A stretch of 64,000 nucleotides of DNA, from positions 3,100,001 through 3,164,000 of the forward strand of contig NZ_CP075188.1 in the NCBI RefSeq assembly GCF_020510525.1, given 5' to 3'. The stretch comes from Quatrionicoccus australiensis. GTDB taxonomy: Bacteria; Pseudomonadota; Gammaproteobacteria; Burkholderiales; Rhodocyclaceae. The notes under the pieces are model-generated. The model saw only the letters and a program-made list of their open reading frames with translations, searched no databases and had not been told where the DNA came from. Shown one piece after another: positions 63,640-64,000 of this stretch. Position 1 is the first letter of the stretch, and each line of letters opens with the position of its first letter. Position numbers and translations under genes: made by a program.

Positions 63640-64000
63640 TACTTGACCAGTTTCCAGTGATTGTTCTCGACCTTGATCAGGACGATGGCAGCGGCGTCAT
63701 AACCGGCGTGATCGGTCGCCGACATGCTGTACACGCCATTGGTACCGACCAGCTTGCTGCTCTTTTCGATACCGTCACGCAGCGCGGCGCGGAATTCCGG
63801 CGTACCCGGCTTGGTCTTGGCCTTGAGCGCGGCGTTGATGCCGTTCTGGGCGAGCAGCCAGGCATCCCACGAGGCGCCGGCGAAGGTCGAGCGCGAATCC
63901 GGGCCGTTCTTGGCTTCCAGCTCCTTGACGAAGGCGACGGCGTTCTTCTTGGCCGGATGGCTGTCCGGCAGTTGTTCGGCAACCAGCACCGGGCCGACCG
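63639..64000 (-). CDS. ABC transporter substrate-binding protein (LivJ-like), C-terminal part
   Basis: About 120 residues of the C-terminal lobe of a branched-chain-type periplasmic binding protein (FAGASWDAWLLAQNGI...VYSMSATDHAGYDAAAIVLIKVENNHWKLVK). The frame is open to the window edge, so the N-terminus and signal peptide lie outside. It is the binding partner of the LivHMG and LivF proteins and heads the visible part of the operon. Confidence 0.88.
   Translation of the reverse strand, partial: VGPVLVAEQLPDSHPAKKNAVAFVKELEAKNGPDSRSTFAGASWDAWLLAQNGINAALKAKTKPGTPEFRAALRDGIEKSSKLVGTNGVYSMSATDHAGYDAAAIVLIKVENNHWKLVK

Overview
The window reads as the chromosome of a respiratory betaproteobacterium of the Rhodocyclales type (Azonexaceae/Dechloromonas-like). 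This is an inference from the high GC content, the complete Sox system with SoxCD, RegBA, FNR and cytochrome bd, the bacterioferritin pair, and an mhp-type meta-cleavage operon next to branched-chain-type ABC transporters. I saw no rRNA, tRNA, CRISPR array or replication origin.

Layout. 1-6.8 kb is an iron block: the end of a porin gene, an FtrBCD-type iron uptake operon, FeoB/FeoA, and two adjacent bacterioferritins that keep complementary active sites. A hybrid sensor kinase follows. 9.6-22.8 kb is a sulfur block: a YeeE/YedE transporter, then a minus-strand operon arsR-soxC-soxD-soxY-soxZ-soxA-soxX-soxB-rhodanese, a divergent flavocytochrome c sulfide dehydrogenase (fccAB/soxEF), a cytochrome c4-like protein, a SoxH-like hydrolase, a small cytochrome c and a SoxW-like thioredoxin. 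22.9-34.3 kb holds Fur-box-linked bfd, selD, a copper block (copZ-like chaperone, GGDEF/EAL protein, copA, usp, TauE/SafE-like protein), hemN and fnr, and an OprC/NosA-type copper receptor. 34.4-40.7 kb is redox control and high-affinity respiration: regBA divergent from cydP-cydABX. An IS630 element sits exactly between cydP and cydA and has moved cydA away from its ribosome binding site. 40.8-47.5 kb carries a chemoreceptor, a NarXL-like two-component pair, a sigma54-type promoter with an aldehyde dehydrogenase (exaC/acoD), a DUF779 protein and a cytochrome c.

47.9-53.5 kb is the main accessory region. Small, mostly unknown same-strand genes are separated by attC-like recombination sites, with no integrase in view: a cluster of integron cassettes lacking an integrase (CALIN). 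It is broken up by an IS1182-family and an IS110/IS1111-family element. A second IS1182-family element (53.7-55.3 kb) sits in the terminator of the next operon.

55.4-64 kb is a minus-strand catabolic operon. In order of transcription it encodes an ABC substrate-binding protein (partial), 2-oxopent-4-enoate hydratase, acetaldehyde dehydrogenase, 4-hydroxy-2-oxovalerate aldolase, a LivH-LivM-LivG triple fusion, two tandem micro-ORFs, LivF, a hemerythrin and an MhpC-like ring-fission hydrolase. Together these import an aromatic acid or its relative and convert the meta-cleavage product to pyruvate and acetyl-CoA.

A palindrome centred on GGTCGACC recurs between genes across the window, several times directly after a stop codon, and is not explained by any feature type I know.
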